64,000 nt of DNA from the NCBI RefSeq assembly GCF_049852125.1, contig NZ_CP187532.1:2108001-2172000 (forward strand), written 5' to 3'. The notes below the pieces were generated by a model. It worked only from the letters and a program-made list of their open reading frames with translations. It searched no databases and was not told the DNA's origin. A program made the translations under genes and the position numbers. Origin of the DNA: Senimuribacter sp049852125. Lineage in GTDB: Bacteria > Bacillota > Clostridia > Peptostreptococcales > Anaerovoracaceae. Every line of letters begins with the position of its first letter. Positions within the stretch are counted from its first letter, which is position 1. Of this stretch, positions 27,245-34,518 are shown in pieces.

Positions 27245-27855
27245 AAAAGAAAATTCAAATGATCAGAAGCAGCTTAGCGCTGCAAGATGCACTTACACGT
27301 GCAAACCTCGCCAAACTCATTCTGGGAGATTCATCACTTTGTGTAAACTTATATAACACGGCTGCAGACCCTCTTTCTAAAAGTAAGCTGCAAAAAGTTT
27401 TCACAGTAGTTGAAACATTTAATCAAAATGGACATATATATTATGCCGTAAATCATCCAAAAAAAATCTATTTAAGCGCTTTTCAACATTGTGTAGAAAA
27501 AAGCATGATAAACTCCTGGATCGATTACTTTTGTTTAGGTAAATTTGAAGATGACATACGTGACAATGCCAATTTACAAATATACAAAAAATTTGTATCT
27601 GATATTGACCCCGTTACTGATATCACGCAAAAAAAACATTGGAACGATTTTATCCAGTACATCCAACAGGTTGCCTTACAAAACGGCACATACAATCTCA
27701 TAGTTCCGAGCTTCAGCAATGAAGCCATCTACCATGATCCTTATATTGCATCTCTGGGAAGTGAGTTTCCAGAAATATATCTAACTTTGCAAAAGTGTAA
27801 TGATTCGCGCAGCTATTTAAGGATTCTTGAAATTCATCCCAAAACAGTGAAATAG
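27241..27855 (+). CDS. Hypothetical protein, AT-rich gene
   Basis: This is a 204-residue protein that I do not recognise. It starts with a basic stretch (MKKKIQMIRSS) without a hydrophobic core, so it is probably cytoplasmic. It is rich in Asn, Lys, Ile and Tyr, and contains Tyr/Phe-rich helices such as INSWIDYFCLGKFEDDI. Its base composition looks clearly more AT-rich than that of the flanking genes, a possible sign of horizontal acquisition. It lies between the small coupled frame and the WG-repeat gene, 29 bp ahead of the latter, so all three probably form one operon driven by the promoter at 26997-27025. Confidence 0.7.
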   Translation: MKKKIQMIRSSLALQDALTRANLAKLILGDSSLCVNLYNTAADPLSKSKLQKVFTVVETFNQNGHIYYAVNHPKKIYLSAFQHCVEKSMINSWIDYFCLGKFEDDIRDNANLQIYKKFVSDIDPVTDITQKKHWNDFIQYIQQVALQNGTYNLIVPSFSNEAIYHDPYIASLGSEFPEIYLTLQKCNDSRSYLRILEIHPKTVK

Positions 27856-27884
27856 TAAGTTGAACATAAAGCGAGGTGACAAAG

Positions 27885-28961
27885 ATGCAGACGAATACGC
27901 AAGAAAGAAGTCAAATGCGGAAGGTTTATTTAAAAAGATTGATAATGCTTGCTCTTATTCCGCTGGTGCTGTTTCCCATAATACGCCACATTATATATCC
28001 TAATGAATATGACGGTCAGCAAATTTGCATTGTAAGCGAAAACAGCAAATATCATTTTGTGGATCTTGAAAACAAAAAAATCAGTACGCCCGAATACGAC
28101 TATATCGACCAGGCACACGACGGTTATTACAGATATTCTGAAGATGATAAATGGGGATATCTAAACGGCGCGTTGGAAGAACACATCGCGGCTGAATACG
28201 ACGCATGCGGCAACTTTCATAATGATCTGGCTCCTGTAGAAAAAGACAATCAATGGCAATATATAAGCAGGGCAGGTCTGACAAAAATAGAGGGTCCTTT
28301 CCAATGGGCCGGCGAGTTTAAAAACGGCAAGGCTATTGTCAAAGAAGACGAAGAAATGTTCATCATCGACAAAAAAGGAAACAAACTAAAGGGGCCGTTT
28401 TATTCCTGCGACCGATTATATGAGGACGCCTTTTATATTCGTAACACAAAAGAGTCAAAGCCTGAAGTATTAGATCAAAGACTGCTGAAAGTACATTGGA
28501 ACGGAAAAGCCATAACGGATCCCGTTTTTCTGACAGAAAAAACGGCGGCGCTTGCCTATAAGAAAAACGGCAGTTCTAAATGCCGGCTGATCGACCTGAA
28601 AACCGGAAAGCTTCTGCTGGATCATATGGATACGATCGTCATCAGCTTAGACGGAAAAATCATTTGCAAAGAAAAAAATCGATGGATGTTTGTAAACGAT
28701 AAATTGCAGCAGTCCACATATATAGACGCTGAAGATCTTGCCGCCAATTCATATAACCTGTATCCCGTTAAAAAGGATGGGCTCTGGGGCGCTGTCGATG
28801 GAAATGGAAAAATGATCATTGACCCGTTATACGAGATAATAGGTTCGTTTGAAAACGGATTTGCCTCGGTGAAATCTACAGATGGTATGTGGGGCGTAAT
28901 TAATGATAAAGGTGAAATTATAATTCCTTGCGAATACGATTTCGCTGGATTTACACAATAA
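27885..28961 (+). CDS. WG-repeat protein with N-terminal membrane anchor
   Basis: This 358-residue protein begins with a short charged segment and one hydrophobic helix (RLIMLALIPLVLFPIIRHII), a signal anchor. The remainder is made of WG repeats: units with W-G-Y/W-G-A/W-G-V followed by D-x-x-G and I-I-P/I-I-D-P-x-Y motifs, such as KKDGLWGAVDGNGKMIIDP near residue 300 and GMWGVINDKGEIIIPCEYD near the C-terminus. It is probably displayed outside the membrane. WG repeats are often found in surface or toxin-linked proteins, but no specific function can be assigned. The start is ATG 27885, six bases after GAGGTG; GTG 27876 overlaps the ribosome site. Confidence 0.85.
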   Translation: MQTNTQERSQMRKVYLKRLIMLALIPLVLFPIIRHIIYPNEYDGQQICIVSENSKYHFVDLENKKISTPEYDYIDQAHDGYYRYSEDDKWGYLNGALEEHIAAEYDACGNFHNDLAPVEKDNQWQYISRAGLTKIEGPFQWAGEFKNGKAIVKEDEEMFIIDKKGNKLKGPFYSCDRLYEDAFYIRNTKESKPEVLDQRLLKVHWNGKAITDPVFLTEKTAALAYKKNGSSKCRLIDLKTGKLLLDHMDTIVISLDGKIICKEKNRWMFVNDKLQQSTYIDAEDLAANSYNLYPVKKDGLWGAVDGNGKMIIDPLYEIIGSFENGFASVKSTDGMWGVINDKGEIIIPCEYDFAGFTQ

Positions 28962-29022
28962 TTGATCCGATATTCTGGGTGTATCCCTTTGTTAAATTTA
29001 TGTAAAATAACCCTTCCTTTCC

Positions 29023-29051
29023 TTGCACATTTCCCAGTCATATGTCATAAT
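29023..29051 (+). promoter_or_regulatory. Promoter upstream of the riboswitch
   Basis: TTGCAC (29023-29028), a 17-bp spacer and CATAAT (29046-29051) with TG at the extended -10. Transcription would begin just before the riboswitch. Confidence 0.7.
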
Positions 29052-29070
29052 GTGAATCACATCAGGAAAC

Positions 29071-29190
29071 ACCTTTAAAGGGGAGTAGCTGGCAGTCAAA
29101 ACGACAGGCTGCAGTAACATGCGTCAATACGATTGCGTCTGAATCAAGTCGTAATCCGCGTTTACTTGAAATAGCGAGACTTTTAAGGCA
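29071..29190 (+). promoter_or_regulatory. yybP-ykoY (manganese) riboswitch aptamer
   Basis: The leader of the P-type ATPase contains GGGGAGTAGCTGGC (29080-29093), the conserved first strand of the yybP-ykoY aptamer, and CAGTAACATGCGTC (29112-29125), the conserved second internal-loop strand. P1 forms from CCTTTAAAG (29072-29080) and CTTTTAAGG (29180-29188) with one mismatch. This class senses Mn2+ and controls Mn2+ exporters and P-type ATPases. The P1 3' strand is also part of the following terminator, so ligand-stabilised P1 should block termination: an ON switch. Identification is by motif, not by covariance model. Confidence 0.88.
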
Positions 29191-29223
29191 GAACAAAATT
29201 GCTGCCTTGGAAGTCTCTTTTTT
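29176..29223 (+). terminator. Riboswitch-controlled intrinsic terminator
   Basis: A 16-bp stem (29176-29191 with 29202-29217, two G-U pairs) is followed by six T. Its 5' arm covers the P1 3' strand of the aptamer (29180-29188), so the two structures exclude each other. Confidence 0.88.
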
Positions 29224-29266
29224 GTGACTTTCGGGCATACTAATCACATAAGCAGGAGGTATTTAT

Positions 29267-31795
29267 ATGTTTTACAACAAGGACGTCTCGTCTGTCATGG
29301 ATAAGTTTCATGCAACGCCCACTGGCCTGACTGAAAGGCAAGCAGCTGAGAACCGTCGGACATTCGGCGAAAACAGGCTGCAGGAAAAAAAGAAAAAAAG
29401 CATGCTGCAGGTCTTTCTGGAGCAGTTCAAGGATCTTCTCGTCATCATCCTTATCATCGCCGCAGCCATCTCCATGGCCACCGGCAATACAGAAAGCGCC
29501 GCGGTTATTTTGGCCGTCCTGGTTTTAAACGCCATTTTAGGCACAATCCAGTATATCAAAGCTGAAAAATCTTTGGAAAGCCTGAAAAGCCTGTCCGCCC
29601 CCATAGCCAAGGTCATCAGGGACGGTGAAAATCTGGAGATCAATGCGGCCGAGCTGGTCTGCGGGGACGTCATTCGTCTGGAAGCCGGCGACATCGTGCC
29701 CGGCGACGGACGCGTTTTGGAAAGTCACTCTCTAAAACTCAACGAAAGCTCTCTGACCGGCGAATCCGAGCCGGTAGAAAAAAATGCCGGCATTTTGTCA
29801 GAAGACAGCGTAGCCCTGGGCGATCAGATCAACATGGTTTTTTCAGGATCTCTGGTCACTTACGGACGCGGCCTTGCCGTCATCACAGGCGTTGGCCAGT
29901 CCACAGAGATGGGCAAAATCGCCGATCTGATGAATCAAACAGCAGAACGTAAAACTCCGCTACAGATCACCATGGATAACTTCAGCAAAAAGCTCTCCAT
30001 CGCCATCATTGCCGTCTGTGCTCTGGTCTTTGTTCTAAGCCTGTACCGCGGCATGCCCTTTGCCGATTCCCTGCTCTTTGCTGTAGCTTTGGCTGTAGCC
30101 GCCATACCAGAAGCCCTGTCATCCATCATCACCATCTCTCTGGCCATCGGTACCTCTCGTATGGCAGATCAGAACGCCATCATTAAACAGCTGTCTGCTG
30201 TGGAAGGATTAGGCTGCGTATCCGTCATCTGTTCCGATAAAACCGGTACGCTGACCCAAAACAAAATGACCGTGGAAAAAGTAGTCTGTGATGATAACGA
30301 TTTAGACGCGCTGCTGCAGGCTTCTGCTCTGTGCAACGACGCCGTAATCGCTGACGGCGAAACAAAGGGAGATCCGACGGAAACGGCTTTGGCAGATTAT
30401 TATACGGCCGTTCGAGAGGACTATACATCGATCAAAAAATCTCTGCCCCGGCTGTCTGAACTGCCTTTTGACTCCGACAGAAAACTGATGACTACGCTGC
30501 ACTGCATCGACGGCAGCTATATCGCCTATACCAAAGGCGCTCTGGACGTGATTCTCAGCCGGACAAAAGATCTGACCGACGACGAGAAGGAAAAAATCCG
30601 GCAGACAAACTTTGACCTGTCAAACCAGGGTCTCCGCGTACTGGCCTTCGCAAGAAAGACTTTGCCGGCAGAAAAAGAGCTCACCTTCGACGACGAAAAC
30701 GATCTGGAATACCTGGGGTTGATAGCAGAGATGGATCCGCCGAGGGAGGAATCCGCTCAGGCAGTAGCAGATTGCATGAGCGCAGGCATCAAAGCTGTCA
30801 TGATCACCGGCGACCACAAGATCACAGCGTCAGCAATCGCAAAACGTATCGGTATCATGAAGGAAGACGACCTGGCAGTCACCGGTACAGAGCTGGACGC
30901 TATGGACGATACGGAGCTGGAAAAAAAGCTGCCGCATATCAGCGTCTACGCCCGTGTCAGTCCGGACAACAAGATCCGTATTGTCAACGCGTGGCAGGCT
31001 CGCGGCAGCATCGTAGCCATGACTGGTGACGGCGTCAACGACGCACCTGCTCTGAAGCAGGCGGATGTAGGCGTTGCCATGGGCATCACCGGTACAGAAG
31101 TAGCAAAGGACGCGGCATCCATGATCCTGACCGACGACAACTTTGCCACCATCATTAAATCCGTACTCAACGGCCGAAACATCTATGCCAATATTAAAAA
31201 CGCCATCAAATTTCTGCTGTCCGGCAATGCTGCAGGCATCCTGACCGTCCTGTACGCGTCCCTGATGGCTTTACCGGCGCCGTTTACCGCTGTTCAACTG
31301 CTGTTCATCAATCTGATTACCGACAGCCTGCCGGCCCTGGCGATCAGCATGGAACCGCTGAATACTGCTTTGATGCACGACAAGCCCCGCCCTCGTGGTG
31401 AATCTGTTCTGACAAAAGCAACACTCCGTCAGGTGACTTATCAGGGTCTGCTCATCGGCGCGGCCACCATCGCCGCTTTCTATATGGGACTGCAAACAGA
31501 TGCGCTGACAGCCTCCACAATGGCCTTCGGCACTTTATGTTTGGCCCGGCTGTGGCACGGCTTCAATTCCCGAGGAGACCAGTCCATTTTTCGTCTGGGA
31601 CTTCTGACCAACATATACGTCATCGGTGCTTTTGTACTGGGCGCCGTGCTTCTATCGGTCATTCTTCTGGTTCCGCTCTTTGCAAGCGCTTTCGGCATCG
31701 CTGCCCTGACCAGAACGCAGATCGGCTGGATCTGCATTCTCGCCCTGCTGCCGACCATCGTGATACAGCTGGTAAAGATTATTCGAATTAAATAA
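29267..31795 (+). CDS. P2-type cation ATPase, probable Mn2+ (or Ca2+) exporter
   Basis: This 842-residue ATPase has the N-terminal cation ATPase domain, the actuator motif LTGESEPVEKN, the phosphorylation site CSDKTGTLTQNK near residue 325, the nucleotide-binding KGALDVIL, hinge MTGDGVNDAPALKQADVGVAMG, and about ten membrane helices. The M4 ion site reads AIPEALSSIITISLAIG, not the PEGLP typical of SERCA-type Ca2+ pumps. Together with the Mn2+ riboswitch in its leader this favours manganese export over calcium. Ribosome site AGGAGGT lies eight bases before ATG 29267. It is monocistronic, with a hairpin terminator after the stop. Confidence 0.93.
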   Translation: MFYNKDVSSVMDKFHATPTGLTERQAAENRRTFGENRLQEKKKKSMLQVFLEQFKDLLVIILIIAAAISMATGNTESAAVILAVLVLNAILGTIQYIKAEKSLESLKSLSAPIAKVIRDGENLEINAAELVCGDVIRLEAGDIVPGDGRVLESHSLKLNESSLTGESEPVEKNAGILSEDSVALGDQINMVFSGSLVTYGRGLAVITGVGQSTEMGKIADLMNQTAERKTPLQITMDNFSKKLSIAIIAVCALVFVLSLYRGMPFADSLLFAVALAVAAIPEALSSIITISLAIGTSRMADQNAIIKQLSAVEGLGCVSVICSDKTGTLTQNKMTVEKVVCDDNDLDALLQASALCNDAVIADGETKGDPTETALADYYTAVREDYTSIKKSLPRLSELPFDSDRKLMTTLHCIDGSYIAYTKGALDVILSRTKDLTDDEKEKIRQTNFDLSNQGLRVLAFARKTLPAEKELTFDDENDLEYLGLIAEMDPPREESAQAVADCMSAGIKAVMITGDHKITASAIAKRIGIMKEDDLAVTGTELDAMDDTELEKKLPHISVYARVSPDNKIRIVNAWQARGSIVAMTGDGVNDAPALKQADVGVAMGITGTEVAKDAASMILTDDNFATIIKSVLNGRNIYANIKNAIKFLLSGNAAGILTVLYASLMALPAPFTAVQLLFINLITDSLPALAISMEPLNTALMHDKPRPRGESVLTKATLRQVTYQGLLIGAATIAAFYMGLQTDALTASTMAFGTLCLARLWHGFNSRGDQSIFRLGLLTNIYVIGAFVLGAVLLSVILLVPLFASAFGIAALTRTQIGWICILALLPTIVIQLVKIIRIK

Positions 31796-31818
31796 TTTCT
31801 TTATTTGATTCCACAGAA

Positions 31819-31859
31819 GGAGGACTGGAATTACCCGTCTAACGGGTTTCAGTCCTCTT
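31819..31859 (+). terminator. Terminator-like hairpin after the ATPase
   Basis: GAGGACT (31820-31826) with AGTCCTC (31851-31857), plus an inner CCCG/CGGG pair, forms a long hairpin. The T-tract after it is short. Confidence 0.7.
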
Positions 31860-31881
31860 GGTGCTTCTATATTTCTACGAC

Positions 31882-31966
31882 TTATTCTTCCACAGCAAAC
31901 AGCGCGCCCGGATTCATGATTCCCTTTGGATCGAATCTGAAAACATTTTCTATCTCTACTGTAAAA
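31882..31966 (-). pseudogene. C-terminal fossil of a GlcD-type FAD-linked oxidase
   Basis: Read on the minus strand, this stretch encodes ENVFRFDPKGIMNPGALF, a few more residues and a TAA stop. That is the characteristic C-terminal end of FAD-linked oxidases of the glycolate oxidase (GlcD)/D-lactate dehydrogenase family, where the F-D-P-K-G-I-x-N-P-G motif closes the protein. Only about 27 codons remain. The upstream part has been replaced by the terminator hairpin of the next minus-strand gene, so nothing can be translated from it. Confidence 0.7.
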
Positions 31967-32000
31967 TAAAACGAGTTGTCTCCATTCTGGAAACAACTCG
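31965..32000 (-). terminator. Terminator of the XRE/membrane-protein operon
   Basis: CGAGTTGT (31972-31979) pairs with ACAACTCG (31993-32000). On the minus strand it is followed by TTTTATTTT. Confidence 0.85.
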
Positions 32001-32012
32001 CTATATGATATC

Positions 32013-32336
32013 CTATTCTTCTACAAACTCTAATCCTTTGATCTGTCTAATACGTATCAGGCCCTCTAAGCCTTTTTTCTCCTGTCGGACCAGAACCCAT
32101 TTCTCATCTGTATCCAGTATCCTGCACTGGGTATTGCCAAAATTGCAGTCACAATCATCCTCTAGTTCCAGCTTTACGCAGCTGCCGATGTTTTTTGACA
32201 GGATCTGACCAAGGGACGCTTCTTCCCGTCTTACCTCCGGCTCTTTCAGAATCCTTTCCACCCTTTTAAGTCTGGACGACAGAGAAATACACCACAAAAA
32301 CGCTGCAATACTTAAACACCACGCAAGAGTCTTCAT
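32013..32336 (-). CDS. Small membrane-anchored protein with a domain shared with the adjacent XRE regulator
   Basis: This 107-residue protein has a hydrophobic N-terminus (MKTLAWCLSIAAFLWCISLS), a basic stretch and a C-terminal domain of about 45 residues. That domain reads CRILDTDEKWVLVRQ and then LIRIRQIKGLEFVEE. The C-terminal part of the overlapping HTH protein reads CVITDFDGAWAKVEYRSGKK and then LVLLSSICSLTF; the C-x-I-x-D-x-D-x-x-W-x-x-V framework is the same. The start is ATG 32336, with GGGAGGAC upstream, overlapping the end of the regulator gene by a few bases. I propose a regulator/membrane-partner pair; no function is known. Confidence 0.65.
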   Translation of the reverse strand: MKTLAWCLSIAAFLWCISLSSRLKRVERILKEPEVRREEASLGQILSKNIGSCVKLELEDDCDCNFGNTQCRILDTDEKWVLVRQEKKGLEGLIRIRQIKGLEFVEE

Positions 32337-32337
32337 A

Positions 32338-32811
32338 TTACTGTCCTCCCTTCTCAAATGTCAGGGAGCAGATAGACGACAGGAGCACCAGCCTGCACTG
32401 GATCTTCTTGCCGGATCTGTACTCCACCTTAGCCCACGCGCCGTCGAAATCTGTGATCACACAAGTCTTTCCATACAGATCCGTATCCTCTGCATCATCA
32501 AAAAACTGAAGACGCACCGGTTTATTCCTGGCTTGTGCAAGCAGCCGTGTCACCAGTCGCGGCTCCCCTTCCGAAGACATGCGGCCTCCGGCGGACACTT
32601 TTGGATCGCAGGATACGCCAGGCCTCAGCAGATCATCGCAGCTGACTTCGAGGATATCCGCCAGTCTGACAATCTTCTCCATTTCAGGATAGGCAATGCC
32701 GGCTTCCCAGCGCGACACGGTCTGACGGGTTACCTGCATCAATTGGGCTAGCTGCTCCTGGGTCAGGTTTTTGCGCCGCCTGGCCTCGGCGATTTGACTT
32801 CCTGTTTGCAT
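32338..32811 (-). CDS. XRE-family transcriptional regulator with C-terminal SH3-like domain
   Basis: Residues about 5-60 form a Cro/C1-type helix-turn-helix (GSQIAEARRRKNLTQEQLAQL, quoted by its landmarks ARRRKNLTQEQLA and VTRQTVSRWEAGIAYPEMEK). After a linker of about 30 residues comes a 60-residue beta-rich domain (CVITDFDGAWAKVEYRSGKK) that resembles the C-terminal part of the next gene's product. The ribosome site is AGGAGGT before ATG 32811. The gene heads a two-gene operon with the small membrane protein. Binding site and signal are unknown; autoregulation is usual for such genes. Confidence 0.85.
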   Translation of the reverse strand: MQTGSQIAEARRRKNLTQEQLAQLMQVTRQTVSRWEAGIAYPEMEKIVRLADILEVSCDDLLRPGVSCDPKVSAGGRMSSEGEPRLVTRLLAQARNKPVRLQFFDDAEDTDLYGKTCVITDFDGAWAKVEYRSGKKIQCRLVLLSSICSLTFEKGGQ

Positions 32812-32912
32812 ACGTTAAACCTCCTGCTCCTATGATACCTGAGATCGTCCCACTGGTCTATATCGTTTAGGCTTCCAAATGCAACGTTTGAGTTTCTTTG
32901 AATCTGAGGTCT

Positions 32913-33500
32913 TCAAATTGCCTCGACCAAAGGCTGAATCGCCCCTCTGTCTGTGCAGTCGACGCCGTGATCAATGGCCTCCAGCAGCTGACGCTCGGAT
33001 GAAGTAATCTCATCTGGACGTTTGCCCTCGATCATCCTGCGAACCACGGCCATCAGCTTCCGATCCACGCCGCTGATGCTGGACGGATTATAAGCGCCGG
33101 GAAAAAACCAGCATGGCAGCTGACTGAACTGTTCTTCTCGCGCTGTCATGCGCGTCGGTTTACCGCCAGACAACAGGCGTTTAAAGCCTGAGGACTGTTT
33201 TGTAAAGTTCAGCTCCCTGCACTCAGCCTGAATCTCTTTATCACTGACACTAAGACCAACGGCAAAGGTCAGAATCTTTTTCTCCGCGATTTTGGGGTAC
33301 AGCTTCTTCAGCGTCCCAATCCCCATAATAGTTCCGGCGTGGATAGCTCCGCCGAAGATGATAATATCTCTATCTGCCAGTTCTTCAGCGGAAACTTCAC
33401 GCACAGGGATCACTTCCGCGCCGGTTTCCTCTGCGATCCATCGTGCGTACCGTTCCGTAGTGCCATATTTTCCTGCATAGATAACTGCAATTTTTTTCAT
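32913..33500 (-). CDS. Flavodoxin-domain protein
   Basis: This 195-residue protein has the FMN phosphate-binding loop YAGKYGTTERYA near residue 9 and the second FMN loop FGGAIHAGTIMG near 50, as in HemG-type long flavodoxins of Clostridia. It probably transfers electrons using bound FMN. The C-terminal half (SGVDRKLMAVVRRMIEG) is common to the clostridial group annotated as flavodoxin-like. It follows pfkA by 15 bp with its own GGAG ribosome site, so it is in the dnaE-pfkA operon. HemG-like protoporphyrinogen oxidase activity is possible, but no haem genes adjoin it. Confidence 0.82.
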   Translation of the reverse strand: MKKIAVIYAGKYGTTERYARWIAEETGAEVIPVREVSAEELADRDIIIFGGAIHAGTIMGIGTLKKLYPKIAEKKILTFAVGLSVSDKEIQAECRELNFTKQSSGFKRLLSGGKPTRMTAREEQFSQLPCWFFPGAYNPSSISGVDRKLMAVVRRMIEGKRPDEITSSERQLLEAIDHGVDCTDRGAIQPLVEAI

Positions 33501-33515
33501 CGTTTTTTCTCCATT

Positions 33516-34478
33516 CTATTTGCTCAACACACCGATCAGATCATACATCTCCCTGTCGATCTCCCGTTTTTGCTTCAATGCTGCTTGTAAATCATAGGCA
33601 ACAATTTCTCCGTTCACAGCGCCGATTGCCTTGCTGCTTGAATCCTCCTTCAGAAGCTCTACAGCCTTAGCTCCGGTCAATGTAGCCAACATTCTGTCTC
33701 TATAAGTAGGACTTCCGCCTCTTTGAAGATAGGACAGCACCACCAGTCTGGTCTCTCTGCCCGTACGTTCTTCAATAGTCTGCACCAATTCCTGAGAAGA
33801 AACGCTGACGCCTTCCGCTTTAATAATGATGCTATGTTGTTTACCACGGTTAGCGCCAACAACAATTTTCCTGCACAATTCATTGAGATTTATCTCAATT
33901 TCCGGGATCAGTACAGCTTCCGCACCGCCGGCCAGTCCCGCATGCAGAGCGATATCTCCGCAATGTCTCCCCATTACCTCAATCACGGTTGTTCTTTCAT
34001 GGGAAGAAGAAGTATCACGAACCTTTGTTACAGCATCCAAAACCGTGGTCACCGCTGTATCAAACCCAATTGTATAATCAGTGTATCCTAAATCATTATC
34101 TATCGTTCCCGGTAATCCCATAACCTTAATCCCCTTGTGATCAAGATCACAACCTCCTCGCAGTGAACCGTCTCCGCCAATAACAACCAATCCTTCAATA
34201 CCGAAGGTGTCCAGCATATTTACAGCATGGCGCTGTCCTTCTTCTGTACGGAATCTATCGCTTCTCGCAGTCTTCAGCATTGTACCTCCTCTATGCAGGA
34301 TATCTCCTACAGAGCTTCGGCTCAGCTGATGAATCTCTCCGTCCAGCAGTCCCTCATAACCTCTATGAATTCCATAAACCTCCATGTCCGCTTCAATACC
34401 GCAGCGAACCACGGCTCTAATTGCAGCATTCATACCCGGGGAATCCCCGCCACTGGTCAATACTCCGATTTTTTTCAT
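33516..34478 (-). CDS. pfkA: ATP-dependent 6-phosphofructokinase
   Basis: PfkA phosphorylates fructose 6-phosphate to the 1,6-bisphosphate, the committed step of glycolysis. This 320-residue enzyme has the ATP loop GVLTSGGDSPGMNAAIRAVVR-type start (landmark GGDSPGMNAAIRA), VIGGDGSLRGG, the catalytic GTIDNDLGYTDYTIGFDTA with Asp, GRHCGDIALHAGLAGGA, and LSYLQRGGSPTYRDR. Length and motifs are normal for the ATP-dependent allosteric class. It lies 40 bp after dnaE, an order that recurs in Firmicutes, and is followed by the flavodoxin gene. Confidence 0.97.
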   Translation of the reverse strand: MKKIGVLTSGGDSPGMNAAIRAVVRCGIEADMEVYGIHRGYEGLLDGEIHQLSRSSVGDILHRGGTMLKTARSDRFRTEEGQRHAVNMLDTFGIEGLVVIGGDGSLRGGCDLDHKGIKVMGLPGTIDNDLGYTDYTIGFDTAVTTVLDAVTKVRDTSSSHERTTVIEVMGRHCGDIALHAGLAGGAEAVLIPEIEINLNELCRKIVVGANRGKQHSIIIKAEGVSVSSQELVQTIEERTGRETRLVVLSYLQRGGSPTYRDRMLATLTGAKAVELLKEDSSSKAIGAVNGEIVAYDLQAALKQKREIDREMYDLIGVLSK

Positions 34479-34518
34479 ACATTATCACCCTTTCCTCATG
34501 GTCTCCTGAACTTTAGAA

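Noticed and set aside
27067..27258. 63-residue minus-strand frame opposite the small coupled frame
   Set aside because: The plus-strand frame has a ribosome site, promoter and ATGA overlap; the minus-strand frame has none of these.
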